Below, piece by piece: positions 54,838 through 64,000 of a DNA stretch of 64,000 bases. Source of the DNA: Mangrovibacterium diazotrophicum (lineage in GTDB: Bacteria > Bacteroidota > Bacteroidia > Bacteroidales > Prolixibacteraceae); the NCBI RefSeq assembly GCF_003610535.1, contig NZ_RAPN01000002.1:425077-489076 (forward strand). Direction: 5' to 3'. The translations under genes and the position numbers were made by a program. Below the pieces are notes generated by a model. It saw nothing but the letters and a program-made list of their open reading frames with translations. It was not told where the DNA came from and ran no database searches. Position 1 is the stretch's first letter, and each line of letters opens with the position of its first letter.

Positions 54838-54893
54838 AACTAATATTTTAGTTTTCAAACTAATTTTATAGTTTTTAAACTATATGCTTAGTT
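54838..54893. promoter_or_regulatory. BlaI-type operator array, three sites at 20-bp spacing
   Basis: Sites start at 54838 (AACTAA-TATT-TTAGTT, perfect), 54858 (AACTAA-TTTT-ATAGTT) and 54878 (AACTAT-ATGC-TTAGTT). The exact 20-bp step is near two helical turns, so bound dimers would sit on one face of the DNA. The array lies 160-220 bp upstream of the repressor gene. Confidence 0.7.
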
Positions 54894-55078
54894 TTTAACC
54901 ATCAATTTCAGAGAATCACAACAGGAATAAAAGTGACAGAAGGCATTAGAAGGCAATTGGAGGTGATCAGAAACAATTGTATGGCTTTACACTTCTTATT
55001 GTTGCATTCAATCGCCTGCCATTGCTTACGATTGCTTCCAACCTACAAAGACTTTCGTCATAGCGTGCATCCAGATTC
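54894..55078. other. Gene-free stretch right of the operator array
   Basis: About 185 bp hold no reliable gene. A 63-codon frame begins at 54933 but shows no domain and runs into the following terminator. Confidence 0.35.
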
Positions 55079-55112
55079 AAAAAAAAGGAGGCCTACCCTC
55101 TGGCAGACCCCC
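55079..55112 (-). terminator. Terminator of the OmpA/PorP/HYR operon
   Basis: On the minus strand GGGGGTCTGC pairs with GTAGGCCTCC (10 bp with three G-U wobbles) around a 6-base loop and is followed by eight T residues. It lies about 40 bp past the OmpA-family stop codon. Confidence 0.7.
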
Positions 55113-55154
55113 ACGTTAGACTAAACGAAAGTGCTTACGCAGCAACTCTAAATT

Positions 55155-56987
55155 TTACTCTGATTGATCTTTTTTAGTGACTTTTTTAGACCTCATGATT
55201 TCGAACACTGTTCGTCTGTTCTCCTGATGCTTTTCTTCGGAGCAATCAACTCCGTCACCACATTCATTCACCAGTTGGCTTTCGCCCAGGCCTATTGTCT
55301 CAATCCGATTCCGGTCTATACCTTTACGAACAAGGTATTCCAAAGTTGCCTTAGCCCTTCGTTCAGAGAGTTTTTGGTTGTACTCATCTGTACCTCTGGA
55401 GTCAGTATGCGCTTCCAGTCGGATATCAATGTCAGGATATGTTTGCAATGCTTGAGCAATCCGGTCGAGTACGCGAGCTGCATCCGGCCGAATATTAAAC
55501 TTATCGTAGTCGTAGTAAATATTATTCAAACCAATTCTTGTTCCGGCATCAAGCGGATACAGTTGGAAGTAGTAGAATAACTCACCCGGTTCCATTCCGT
55601 CAGTTGAGAATTCGATATCGGTTGACAAGAAATTAGCAGCTTCGGCCGATACCAGGTAATCGCGATCCGGTTGAATGTCTGCCTTGAAATAGCCGCTTGA
55701 ATCGGTAAACGCTGTGTCAACAACCACGCCATCGCGAACGATTGTGATAGCCGATCCCGGAATTGGTTCGTCGCCCAAAATATTCACAACTTGTCCTCTC
55801 AGACGGTGTGAAGGATCCAGGTACAATACTTCTTCGCGATTCGCAAATTCACCTTCAGTTGTCAGGTTTATTTCCTGCTCTTTATCGTAGTACCCCAATT
55901 TCGTTGCGAGTAAATTGAAGCGTTCACCCATTTCGAGTTTCAGTGTAGTCCGCCCAACTGAATCGGTCATGTAAGAATCCACCACTTTACCTTTTGCATT
56001 TTTAGCGTCAACCTGTACTTCAGGAACGGGTTTTCCGGTGAAAGTTGACAGTACCAGCAATTCAATTTTATACTGGTCGGGAAGTACAATGTAAATATCA
56101 TCGCCTCCCTGGCCGCCTCCGCGGTTTGAAGAGAAATAAGCATAACGCTCTGCTGGTCCGGGAACAAAGCCGAAATCATCTGCCTGCGAGTTGATATCAT
56201 TGTCGAACGTTAAAACTTCGCTGGTTTTTCCTCCGGCGAACTTCGTGTAAAACACATCCAGACCGCCTTTTCCACCGTGACCGTCGGAGGTGAAAAACAG
56301 AGTCCCGTCAGCTTGCCAGAAAGGAAACATTTCCTTGCCCGCCGTATTCACACCTTCACCCAAATTAACAGGTGCCTGCCACTCGCCATTTTTGCGAACG
56401 GTGTAGTAAAGGTCGGTTCCACCAAAACCTCCGGGCATATCGCTGATGAAAACGAGCGTGTCGCCGGACGGATTCACTGTTGGGTGAGCTACAGAATAGT
56501 CTTTAGATGCAAACGGGAACTGGCCAACTTCAGTCCAACCACTACCGTTACGCTTGAACTCGGTAATCGCCAGGCGAACATTTTCTTTTTTGAATACAAT
56601 GTTCTGCACATCGGTTTCCTCTTCGTAAGATTGGGTCAGGTACATCTCGCCGGTTGCCTGGCAGATGGACATCGGTCCTTCCTGAATCCGTGTTGTAATA
56701 ACCGGAGTCCATTCGCCGCGCTTAGGCAAAGTACCGTCCGGTTGAATTGCAGATGAATAAACATCGTACAACAAATTGGCCTCGCTCTTTTTATCACCTT
56801 CAACTTTAACTTCCGAGTTATAGATGAGGTTTCCGCCATCGATAGCTGAAGCAAAATCGCTGGAAGGTGTATTTATTGTAGCATTTTTGACGCTGACTTT
56901 AACACCGTCGAATACTTTTTGAGTCTGGGCATACGTGCTAACCACAAAAAGCATTAAGGCTACACTGGTTAAAATTTTAACTTTCAT
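55155..56987 (-). CDS. OmpA-family outer-membrane protein with PD40 repeats
   Basis: The 610-residue protein has a signal peptide (ending STYAQ), a beta-propeller of PD40/WD40-like repeats (about residues 150-310: PTVNPSGDTLVFISDMPGG, PFWQADGTLFFTSDGHGG, YAYFSSNRGGG), two carboxypeptidase-regulatory-like beta domains (about 320-475), and a C-terminal OmpA domain. The latter carries IRLEAHTDSRGTDEYNQKLSERRA for peptidoglycan binding. This arrangement is typical of genes beside PorP/SprF and type IX cargo. It likely ties the secreted adhesin system to the cell wall. It is last in the operon. Confidence 0.92.
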   Translation of the reverse strand: MKVKILTSVALMLFVVSTYAQTQKVFDGVKVSVKNATINTPSSDFASAIDGGNLIYNSEVKVEGDKKSEANLLYDVYSSAIQPDGTLPKRGEWTPVITTRIQEGPMSICQATGEMYLTQSYEEETDVQNIVFKKENVRLAITEFKRNGSGWTEVGQFPFASKDYSVAHPTVNPSGDTLVFISDMPGGFGGTDLYYTVRKNGEWQAPVNLGEGVNTAGKEMFPFWQADGTLFFTSDGHGGKGGLDVFYTKFAGGKTSEVLTFDNDINSQADDFGFVPGPAERYAYFSSNRGGGQGGDDIYIVLPDQYKIELLVLSTFTGKPVPEVQVDAKNAKGKVVDSYMTDSVGRTTLKLEMGERFNLLATKLGYYDKEQEINLTTEGEFANREEVLYLDPSHRLRGQVVNILGDEPIPGSAITIVRDGVVVDTAFTDSSGYFKADIQPDRDYLVSAEAANFLSTDIEFSTDGMEPGELFYYFQLYPLDAGTRIGLNNIYYDYDKFNIRPDAARVLDRIAQALQTYPDIDIRLEAHTDSRGTDEYNQKLSERRAKATLEYLVRKGIDRNRIETIGLGESQLVNECGDGVDCSEEKHQENRRTVFEIMRSKKVTKKDQSE

Positions 56988-57005
56988 AGGTCAAAGTTTT
57001 TGAGG

Positions 57006-57965
57006 TTAGAAATATCTGGGTGAAGTGAATGACTTAACAAGAGATCGCAATTCATAGGATATCATGATCTCGTGCGAACCATTTCCGTAAGATCCGATTT
57101 TGCCCAGGTTCAAGTCGTAAGCGTATCCTAAACGCAGTTTCTCGCTGATGATGAACTGAACGTTGCCGCCAAAGGCGCTACCTCCGCCGTTCCAGCTGGT
57201 TGAACGGAACATGCCGCCCAGCCAAAATTTCTCTTTAAACAAGAAACTTGCATTTAAGTCGTAAACGAAAGGTTGAGACTCGGAGTGGCGGAACATAACC
57301 GATGGTTTGAATTTAACCGAAGTTCCCATGTCGAATACATAGCCTGCAATCATGTCCATGTTCCGGTATTCAATATCGCTTTCATAGTCTCCAACTCCAT
57401 TTTCAAAGTCGTTCTTCAATATTTTGGGAATTGAAAATCCGACATAGTATCGGGGAGCCGACAGGAACAAACCAACACCTGCATTGGGCATAAATTTCTC
57501 GCTGATTTCTCCCATAAAAGATTCATCTGTTTCATCGATAATCGAGTAACTCGATAAATAGTTTTTGTAGTTGGTAAAACCTGCCTTTAAACCAAGTCGC
57601 AAGCTTGCGTTATCACCGACTTTCAGTTTATAGGAATAATCGGTAAAGAACGCCAGGCGTTTTTCTTCGCCAATGTTATCACTAATTACTGAGAGACCTA
57701 AACCGATCCGTTCGTTGCGCAAGGGCGCCTGCACCGTAAAGGTGTGTGTCTCGGGAGCTCCGTCGAACCCGACCCACTGGTAGCGGCCAAGAACCATAAA
57801 ACCTACGCATTCCCACGACCCTACATAAGCCGGGTTAAATGCTTGAATGTTGAACATGTACTGGCTGTACATGGGGTCATCCTGCTGACCGAATGAGCTC
57901 AGTGTGGTGCTGACAATCAATACGACACCGGCAGTTAGTTTGGCTAGATATTTCATCGCTTTCAT
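57006..57965 (-). CDS. PorP/SprF-family type IX secretion membrane protein
   Basis: The 319-residue outer-membrane beta-barrel protein has a signal peptide and the family start DPMYSQYMFNIQAFNPAYVGSWE, with alternating strands ending in LRLGYAYDLNLGKIGSYGNGSHEIMISYEL. SprF-type proteins are needed for export and surface attachment of large cargo with type B (gliding-motility) C-terminal domains. The cargo gene lies 11 bp upstream in the same operon, so the partnership is clear from position. Confidence 0.94.
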   Translation of the reverse strand: MKAMKYLAKLTAGVVLIVSTTLSSFGQQDDPMYSQYMFNIQAFNPAYVGSWECVGFMVLGRYQWVGFDGAPETHTFTVQAPLRNERIGLGLSVISDNIGEEKRLAFFTDYSYKLKVGDNASLRLGLKAGFTNYKNYLSSYSIIDETDESFMGEISEKFMPNAGVGLFLSAPRYYVGFSIPKILKNDFENGVGDYESDIEYRNMDMIAGYVFDMGTSVKFKPSVMFRHSESQPFVYDLNASFLFKEKFWLGGMFRSTSWNGGGSAFGGNVQFIISEKLRLGYAYDLNLGKIGSYGNGSHEIMISYELRSLVKSFTSPRYF

Positions 57966-57976
57966 CGTTCTTAAGT

Positions 57977-60900
57977 TTACCGTTTAACAAATACTGTCCC
58001 TTTGTGCACTATATTATCCAAGATCAGGATCACGAAATAGGTACCTTCAGGCACAATATCTCCGCTTCCTCCGACATTCGGCCGACCATCCCACCAAGCA
58101 TCGGAAGTTCCCAATAACTGTTCATTTCCGTAGTCGTCCATTTCGAATAGTTTTGCGCCCCATCTGTTGTAGATTTCGATATGCGCATTCGAATACATAT
58201 GAATACCGAGAACTTCGAGATAATCGTTTTTACCGTCACCGTTTGGCGAGAATGCGTTTGGAATTTTCAGAACATCGATCTGCGGATCGTGTCTCAGCGT
58301 TACAACTGCCTGGTCGCAAAGCTGTGCTCCTGCATTGTCACAAACCTCATATTCGAATGAGTCGTCACCGTAGTAGAACTCGTCCGGAGTATAAGTGAAT
58401 GTTCCATCGGCGTTCCATACCAGCGTTCCGTGTTCCGGTTCAACTGTAATACTGGTTACCAATATTTCGTCGCCATCCGGATCGTAGTCGTTATCCAAAA
58501 CATTCTTGTTTTCGTCGGTCATGATGAAGTCGTCATCAACAGCTACCGGCGGCATGTTTGTTTCGTCAACCGAGATGTAAACCGTTGCATTGCGGCAGAG
58601 TGTACTTCCCGACACGCAAATACTGTAAGTGAAGTTATCCGGTCCAACGTAGTCGGCATCCGGCGTGTAAGTGAACTCGCCACTTGCACTCATAGCCACA
58701 GTACCGTGAGTTGGTTGAATCTGCACTGACATTGTCGCGTCGTTGGCACTAATATTCACATCGTTGATGGATGCGTTTTTGGTGATCGCGTAATTTTTAT
58801 CGGTTTCGTAAGCATCGTCTACTCCAAATACGCCACCATCCTGGTCTGAAGAAGCGTAGATCAACAGAACCTCAGCAGTTGCGGTACTTGAAGGATCGTT
58901 TTGTTTTTGAACCTCGTAAGTGAAGGTCACAACGCCTTCGTAGTTTGCAGGTGCGTTGTAAGTAAACTGACCGTTAGAACTCAATTGCAATTCACCAACT
59001 ACCGGAGCAACGATTGGAGTTGTATTCACAACAAGTGCTCCTGCGTCCATATCGAAGTCATTCGCTAAAATATTGCCTTCCAACGGATATTCCGGAGCTT
59101 TTACTGCCATGTAGATGTCGGCATTGGCTACCGGCGGACGAACGTTCAGGTGATTTTTGTCAATCACTCTCAGGTAAACAATCGCCGGAGTCGATACTCC
59201 ACTCACATTATCCATGATCGCGTATGTGAACTGGTCATCACCGCTGTACGATGCATCTGCTTCGTAAATGTATGTTCCGTCTTCGTTCAATGTCAGAATA
59301 CCGTGGTCTGGATCAGTTAATTTAACTGCTATATGATCAGTATTCAGTCGCTTACCTGTTTCGCTTGAAACGATACTTTTCAGTCTTGAAACCTGTGCAT
59401 CTTTTTCACCTGTAATAGAAGGACCTGACACAACGCCTGTTTCGTGGTAAACATCGTTGGTAAATACGTTACCGCCAGTTGCCATTCCCGAGAAGGTGTT
59501 GTTAATATCACCCATAGAAATCGGTGGATCGTAAACTGAAAGTATTTGAATGGTAACAGTTGCTGTTGAGCAGTAACCGTCAGCATCGCAAATTTGATAA
59601 GTGAAATTATCGGTTCCGAAGTAGTTCAGGTCGGGCAGATAAGTAATGGTACCATCGGCATTCACTGTTGTTGTACCATTTGAAGCATTGCTTACAATTG
59701 CCAATGTTGAAACATCGAGATTGTTGTCGCAATCCAGGTCGTTGGTCAATACATCGATTATCTCTTCTGTATCTTCTTCAATTACCCGGCCGTCAGCCAC
59801 TGCTACAGGCTCAGACTTCAATGTAATTGTTTGGGTGCAAGTCGACTGGTTACCATTCACATCTGTAGCTGTCCAGGTTACAGTTGTTGTTCCGAATGGG
59901 TAAACAGCCGATGCATCATCCAAACCGTTGAAATCATTCACGATTGATTCAACGTTACAATTGTCGCTAGAATTTGGGGTGGGAACTGTAATCGCGTGAT
60001 CACAGTCCGCTGAAGAAATTATTGTTTCTGAAATATCCCCGGCACAGGTAATTTCCGGTGCCTGGTTATCGATAACTACGATCGCCTGAGTACAGGTACT
60101 CATGTTACCGCTGCTATCGTATACAGTCCATGTTACATTTGTTGTGTCAACCGGGTACATGCCGCTGGCATCGCTGGTTCCATTGTAGTCGTTAATCAAC
60201 TCGCCCAGTTCGTCGTTATCTGATACTGTAGGCGCTTCAATTTGTACCATAGCACCACACATACCGTCATCGGCAGTTACTTTAATTGTATCGGCTGAAC
60301 AGCTGATTGTTGGCAACTGAATGTCGGTTACCTGAACCTGAACGCTACAACTTGCTTCGTTACCGGCAGCATCGGTCACCGTCCAAAGAATCTCGTGGAG
60401 ACCTTTTGCCAAAGTCAATCCTGCCAGTGGCTCACCACCTGAAAGGTCGTTTACAATGCTCAGCAATTCAAGTACGTTATCTTTAAATTCTACATTGAAT
60501 TCGTCTCCCAAAATGGTGTAGTAGCTTTGGCCTTCGTCTAACAAACGGGTGAAAACCAAATTCGGACAGATGATTTCCGGCAACTCAAGGTCGACAACCT
60601 GAACGGTTGTGGTACAAATTGATTCGTTTCCGGCTGCATCGATTGCTGTCCAGGTGATTGTATTTGTTCCAACCGGCAACTGAGCATTTGCCAAAGTTGC
60701 ACTTTGGTTGAAATCGTTGACGATACTTGCTCCGGCAACATTGTCGCTGAAAGTCGCATCAAACTCAGTTGCTTGAACTGTGTAGTAATCGGCGCCCTCG
60801 TCGGTATTCCGAATAAAGCCCTCGCCTGCACAGCTAATTTCCGGTGCTTCGTCGTCGCTAACAGTTACAACCGTAGTACAGATTGCACTGTTACCAGCAG

Positions 60901-63900
60901 CGTCGGTTGCTGTCCAAATAACGGTTGTTTCACCTACCGGCAATGCTTCGCCAGCCAGGCTTGCTGTTCCGTTCAAGTCGTTGCTGATGCTTGCTCCGGC
61001 AACGTTATCGTTGAAAGTTGCATCAAACTCAGTTCCTTGAATAGTGTAAGTATCAACTCCCTCGTCTGTCATGCGTGCGAATGGTGAACCTGCAGCACAA
61101 GTGATTTCAGGATATTCATCGTCGCTTACAGTGACAACTGTAGTACAGCTTACACTATTACCAGCTGCATCGGTTGCGGTCCAAACAATCGAAGTTTCAC
61201 CCACCGGCAATGCTTCGCCAGCCAGGCTTGCTGTTCCGTTCAAATCGTTACTGATACTTGCTCCGGCAACATTATCGCTGAAAGTTGCGTCGAATTCAGT
61301 TCCTTGAACTGTATAAGTATCAACTCCCTCGTCTGTCGTGCGTGCGAATGGTGAGCCCGCAGCACAAGTGATTTCAGGATTTTCATCATCACTTACCGTA
61401 ACAACGGTAGTACAGTTTACACTGTTACCAGCTGCATCAGTTGCTGTCCAAACGATTGTTGTCTCACCTACCGGCAATGCTTCGCCAGCAACACTTGCTG
61501 TTCCGTTCAAATCGTTGCTGATACTTGCTCCGGCAACGTTGTCGCTGAATGTTGCATCGAATTCAGTTCCCTGAACCGTGTAGGTGTCTGCTCCGTCATC
61601 TGTCATGCGTGCGAATGGTGAACCCGCGGCACAAGTGATTTCAGGATCTTCATCATCACTTACAGTTACGACTGTTGTACAGATCGCGCTGTTGCCAGCC
61701 ACGTCAGTTGCAGTCCAGGTAATTGTTGTTTCACCTACCGGCAATGCTTCGCCAGCCAGGCTTGCTGTTCCGTTCAAATCGTTGCTGATGCTTGCACCGG
61801 CAACATTATCACTGAAAGTAGCGTCGAATTCAGTTCCCTGAACCATGTAGGTATCAACTCCGTCATCAGTCATACGTGCAAATGGTGAACCCGCAGCACA
61901 AGTGATTTCAGGATCTTCGTCATCGCTTACATTAATAACTGTCGTACAAGTTGCACTGTTGCCGGCAGCGTCGATGGCTGTCCAAACAATCGTAGTCTCT
62001 CCCACCGGAAGCGCTTCTCCTGCTACAGTTTCTGTTCCATTTAGGTCATTGCTGATGCTTGCACCTTCAACATTATCGCTGAAAGTAGCGTCGAATTCAG
62101 TTCCCTGAATGGTGTATGTATCTACTCCGTCATCCGTCATGCGAGCAAATGGTGAACCCGCTGCACAATTGATTTCAGGATTTTCGTCGTCGGTTATTGT
62201 GATATTCTGAACACAGGTGCTGGTATTTCCATGGATGTCAGTTACGGTCCAGGTAATGGTTGTTGTTCCAACCGGATAAGTATCGCTGGCGTCGGCTGTG
62301 TTGTTATAGTCATTCACAACGCCGGCGACCCCGCAATTGTCGCTTGTTGCCGGAGCACTAACAACAACTGCTGCGTTTGGTACGCCGGCATCAGCTGTTT
62401 GTGTTTGGTCTCCTGCGCAAGTAATTGAAGGATCTTCGTCATCTGTTACAACTACATCCTGGCTACATTGATTTGTATTTCCGTGAATATCGGTTACAGT
62501 CCAGGTGATGGTTGTTGTTCCAACCGGGTAAGTATCGCTTGCATCGGCTGCACCATTGTAATCGTTGATCACTGTTGCAACAGCTGTATTGTCATTAACT
62601 GTTGGTGGAACAATGGTTACTGCTGCCGCGCAAACACCGGCATCAGCTGTTTGAGTTTGACTGCTCACTGAACAGTTGATCGTTGGATCTTCATCATCAG
62701 TTACTGTGATGTTTTGAACACAAGTGTTTGTGTTTCCGTGAATGTCGGTTACAGTCCAGGTGATGGTTGTTGTTCCAACCGGGTATGTATCGCTGGCATC
62801 AGCTGTATTGTTATAATCGTTCACAATTGCTGCAACTCCACAATTATCGCTTGTAACAGGTGCTGTAACAATAACGGCTGCATTGGCAACGCCTGCATCT
62901 GCTGTTTGTGTTTGATCAGTAGCACATGTAATTGCCGGTGCTTCATCATCAGTTACAATAACATCCTGACTGCAGGTACTTGTATTACCTGTGTCGTCTG
63001 TTACAGTCCAGGTTACAGTTGTTGTTCCTACCGGATAAGTATCACTTGCATCCGATGTATTATTGTAGTCGTTCACCAAGGAAACAACCATATTGTTATC
63101 ACTTGCATTCGGAGTAACTACAGTTACAGCTGCCTGGCAAACACCAGTATCAGCAGTTTGAGTTTGGCTGGTTACGGCACATTCAATTGTTGGTGGCTCA
63201 TCATCAGTTACCTTAATCGTTTGTTGGCAAGTACTTGTGTTGCCACTACCGTCAGTTACTGTCCAGGTTACCGTAGTTGTTCCCAATGGATAAACGCCAC
63301 TCGCATTTTCAGTTCCTGTTCTGTCGTTTACAACGCTCTGAACGCTGCAGTTATCTGATGTTGATGGACTAACAACTATCACACTTGCTTCTGCTTCACC
63401 TTCGTCAGTTGTTTGAACCTGGTTAGGAGCGCATGAAATTGTTGGATCTTCATCGTCAGTAACTGTGACAGTCATCACATCCTGTGCTGTATTAGAGGAA
63501 GCATCAGTCAATGTGTATGTGATCGTAGTCAACCCAATGTTGAACGTTGCAGTTCCAATTTGTCCAATACCGCTTCCGGTTGTAACACCGGTCATCTCCC
63601 AAGTCAAAACACTTGAACAATTGTCATTGATTACCGCATCCGCAATTGCTACATCAACGGTACAATCTCCGGTTGCATCAGCAGAGGTTGTTGTAACCAC
63701 ATCTTCTGCGGCAGTTACTGTTGGATCGATATTATCTTCTACTGTAACTGTGGCGGTGCAGATTGAGCTGTTTCCGTTAACATCTGTTACCGTCAGTTCA
63801 ACATTATTGGATCCGACGTTATCACAAGTGAATGTGTCATTATCGATTACACTGGAAGTAATACCACAAGCATCTGATGCTGATTTTGTAACATCGGCTG

Positions 63901-64000
63901 CTGTAATGGAAACATTGCCTGTTTCATCCAGCTGAACGGTGATGTTCTGGCATTCGACTGCCGGAGCAACTTTATCTTCGACTGTTACAACTGCAGTGCA
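57977..64000 (-). CDS. Giant HYR-repeat surface protein with type IX secretion C-terminal domain (5' end outside window)
   Basis: The frame is open from the right edge to a stop at 57977, giving more than 2000 residues without the N terminus. In order from the N-terminal side: two diverged repeats; five HYR repeats of about 84 residues; seven of 89 residues (CAAGSPFARMTDDGVDTY type), five nearly identical; two more HYR repeats; and five cadherin/VCBS-like domains with NDxDxDG loops. A gliding-motility C-terminal domain ends it (IPNAFSPNGDGKNDYLEVLG ... VPEGTYFVILILDN). This predicts a long cell-surface adhesin exported by the type IX system and attached with the adjacent PorP/SprF protein. 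The GTG at 63700 is an internal valine, not a start. Confidence 0.93.
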   Translation of the reverse strand, partial: CTAVVTVEDKVAPAVECQNITVQLDETGNVSITAADVTKSASDACGITSSVIDNDTFTCDNVGSNNVELTVTDVNGNSSICTATVTVEDNIDPTVTAAEDVVTTTSADATGDCTVDVAIADAVINDNCSSVLTWEMTGVTTGSGIGQIGTATFNIGLTTITYTLTDASSNTAQDVMTVTVTDDEDPTISCAPNQVQTTDEGEAEASVIVVSPSTSDNCSVQSVVNDRTGTENASGVYPLGTTTVTWTVTDGSGNTSTCQQTIKVTDDEPPTIECAVTSQTQTADTGVCQAAVTVVTPNASDNNMVVSLVNDYNNTSDASDTYPVGTTTVTWTVTDDTGNTSTCSQDVIVTDDEAPAITCATDQTQTADAGVANAAVIVTAPVTSDNCGVAAIVNDYNNTADASDTYPVGTTTITWTVTDIHGNTNTCVQNITVTDDEDPTINCSVSSQTQTADAGVCAAAVTIVPPTVNDNTAVATVINDYNGAADASDTYPVGTTTITWTVTDIHGNTNQCSQDVVVTDDEDPSITCAGDQTQTADAGVPNAAVVVSAPATSDNCGVAGVVNDYNNTADASDTYPVGTTTITWTVTDIHGNTSTCVQNITITDDENPEINCAAGSPFARMTDDGVDTYTIQGTEFDATFSDNVEGASISNDLNGTETVAGEALPVGETTIVWTAIDAAGNSATCTTVINVSDDEDPEITCAAGSPFARMTDDGVDTYMVQGTEFDATFSDNVAGASISNDLNGTASLAGEALPVGETTITWTATDVAGNSAICTTVVTVSDDEDPEITCAAGSPFARMTDDGADTYTVQGTEFDATFSDNVAGASISNDLNGTASVAGEALPVGETTIVWTATDAAGNSVNCTTVVTVSDDENPEITCAAGSPFARTTDEGVDTYTVQGTEFDATFSDNVAGASISNDLNGTASLAGEALPVGETSIVWTATDAAGNSVSCTTVVTVSDDEYPEITCAAGSPFARMTDEGVDTYTIQGTEFDATFNDNVAGASISNDLNGTASLAGEALPVGETTVIWTATDAAGNSAICTTVVTVSDDEAPEISCAGEGFIRNTDEGADYYTVQATEFDATFSDNVAGASIVNDFNQSATLANAQLPVGTNTITWTAIDAAGNESICTTTVQVVDLELPEIICPNLVFTRLLDEGQSYYTILGDEFNVEFKDNVLELLSIVNDLSGGEPLAGLTLAKGLHEILWTVTDAAGNEASCSVQVQVTDIQLPTISCSADTIKVTADDGMCGAMVQIEAPTVSDNDELGELINDYNGTSDASGMYPVDTTNVTWTVYDSSGNMSTCTQAIVVIDNQAPEITCAGDISETIISSADCDHAITVPTPNSSDNCNVESIVNDFNGLDDASAVYPFGTTTVTWTATDVNGNQSTCTQTITLKSEPVAVADGRVIEEDTEEIIDVLTNDLDCDNNLDVSTLAIVSNASNGTTTVNADGTITYLPDLNYFGTDNFTYQICDADGYCSTATVTIQILSVYDPPISMGDINNTFSGMATGGNVFTNDVYHETGVVSGPSITGEKDAQVSRLKSIVSSETGKRLNTDHIAVKLTDPDHGILTLNEDGTYIYEADASYSGDDQFTYAIMDNVSGVSTPAIVYLRVIDKNHLNVRPPVANADIYMAVKAPEYPLEGNILANDFDMDAGALVVNTTPIVAPVVGELQLSSNGQFTYNAPANYEGVVTFTYEVQKQNDPSSTATAEVLLIYASSDQDGGVFGVDDAYETDKNYAITKNASINDVNISANDATMSVQIQPTHGTVAMSASGEFTYTPDADYVGPDNFTYSICVSGSTLCRNATVYISVDETNMPPVAVDDDFIMTDENKNVLDNDYDPDGDEILVTSITVEPEHGTLVWNADGTFTYTPDEFYYGDDSFEYEVCDNAGAQLCDQAVVTLRHDPQIDVLKIPNAFSPNGDGKNDYLEVLGIHMYSNAHIEIYNRWGAKLFEMDDYGNEQLLGTSDAWWDGRPNVGGSGDIVPEGTYFVILILDNIVHKGTVFVKR
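60860..62194 (-). repeat. Five tandem 267-bp repeats inside the HYR gene
   Basis: Landmarks such as the codons for SPFAR recur at 61071, 61338, 61605, 61872 and 62139, always 267 bp apart. The 89-residue units differ at few positions, and more diverged units continue at 60595-60859 and beyond. This indicates recent duplication in frame. Confidence 0.92.
62195..63208 (-). repeat. Two tandem 507-bp repeats (HYR dimers)
   Basis: HYR units alternate between a form with SQTQTADxGVCxAAVT and a form with DQTQTADAGVxNAAV. The pair at 62702-63208 is repeated at 62195-62701, so the unit of duplication was two domains (169 residues). Confidence 0.8.

Noticed and set aside
54933..55124. 63-codon plus-strand frame next to the BlaI operator array
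   Set aside because: No recognisable domain, Cys/His/Arg-rich random look, and it runs through the minus-strand terminator at 55079-55112.
61071..62108. Series of similar plus-strand frames of 68-85 codons at 267-bp steps
   Set aside because: They are antisense shadows of the HYR repeats on the minus strand, with the same period; the minus-strand frame is continuous and has known domains.
60860..63208. Regular repeats that could suggest a CRISPR-like array
   Set aside because: The units are 267 or 507 bp, in frame with a protein, and have no short repeat/unique spacer pattern or cas genes.

Overview
The window looks like chromosome of a member of the Bacteroidota, probably class Bacteroidia and perhaps near the Prolixibacteraceae (the family is a guess). 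The reasons are promoter elements matching the phylum's TAnnTTTG -7 consensus with a TTG about 19-21 bp upstream, scarcity of Shine-Dalgarno sequences, a PorP/SprF gene beside a huge protein with a gliding-motility/type IX C-terminal domain, and a Nudix-type AraR arabinose regulator. No phage, insertion sequence or CRISPR array is visible. Base composition and gene style look even throughout.

Layout. 1-3523: iron module with the tail of a DtxR-family gene, a membrane-anchored DtxR/FeoA fusion, and a FeoB split into separate GTPase and membrane genes. 3880-5070: a VCBS/FG-GAP lipoprotein. 5189-5362: two identical tRNA-Asp genes. 5564-6472: a phosphatase. 6557-13134 (minus): L-arabinose operon araR-araA-symporter-araD-araB with one operator/promoter ahead of araR. 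13310-19560: galactose locus (transporter, galK, galT, GntR-type regulator, divergent galM) carrying the same 16-bp operator at two places. 19689-22305: acyl-CoA ligase and a small HAD phosphatase.

22603-37661 is the most interesting part, a hexuronate catabolic island. The minus strand carries uxaE-uxaC and kdgK-eda-exuT. The plus strand carries a LacI-family regulator, an SDR fructuronate reductase candidate, a PfkB kinase, a four-helix-bundle gene, a LarA-like nickel-pincer epimerase, a Gfo/Idh/MocA oxidoreductase, pdxB and gnd. Mannonate dehydratase (uxuA) is not in the window. The plus-strand set would make sense as a route mannonate -> gluconate -> 6-phosphogluconate -> ribulose-5-phosphate. 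That is a hypothesis built from gene content. Two distinct LacI-type operator families divide the island into two regulons.

37891-40194: membrane protein, winged-helix regulator and CreD under two copies of an identical 23-bp operator. 40265-45130: small membrane protein, TlpA-like thioredoxin protein, and a membrane TPR/LuxR regulator. 45487-50730: bestrophin, MFS transporter, IMP dehydrogenase, GTP cyclohydrolase I. 51083-54674: a small membrane protein, a TPR protein, and a BlaI/M56 peptidase pair with a phased operator array. 55155-64000 (minus): OmpA/PD40 protein, PorP/SprF protein and the truncated N-terminal side of a giant HYR-repeat surface protein with a type IX secretion signal; its start lies beyond the right edge.
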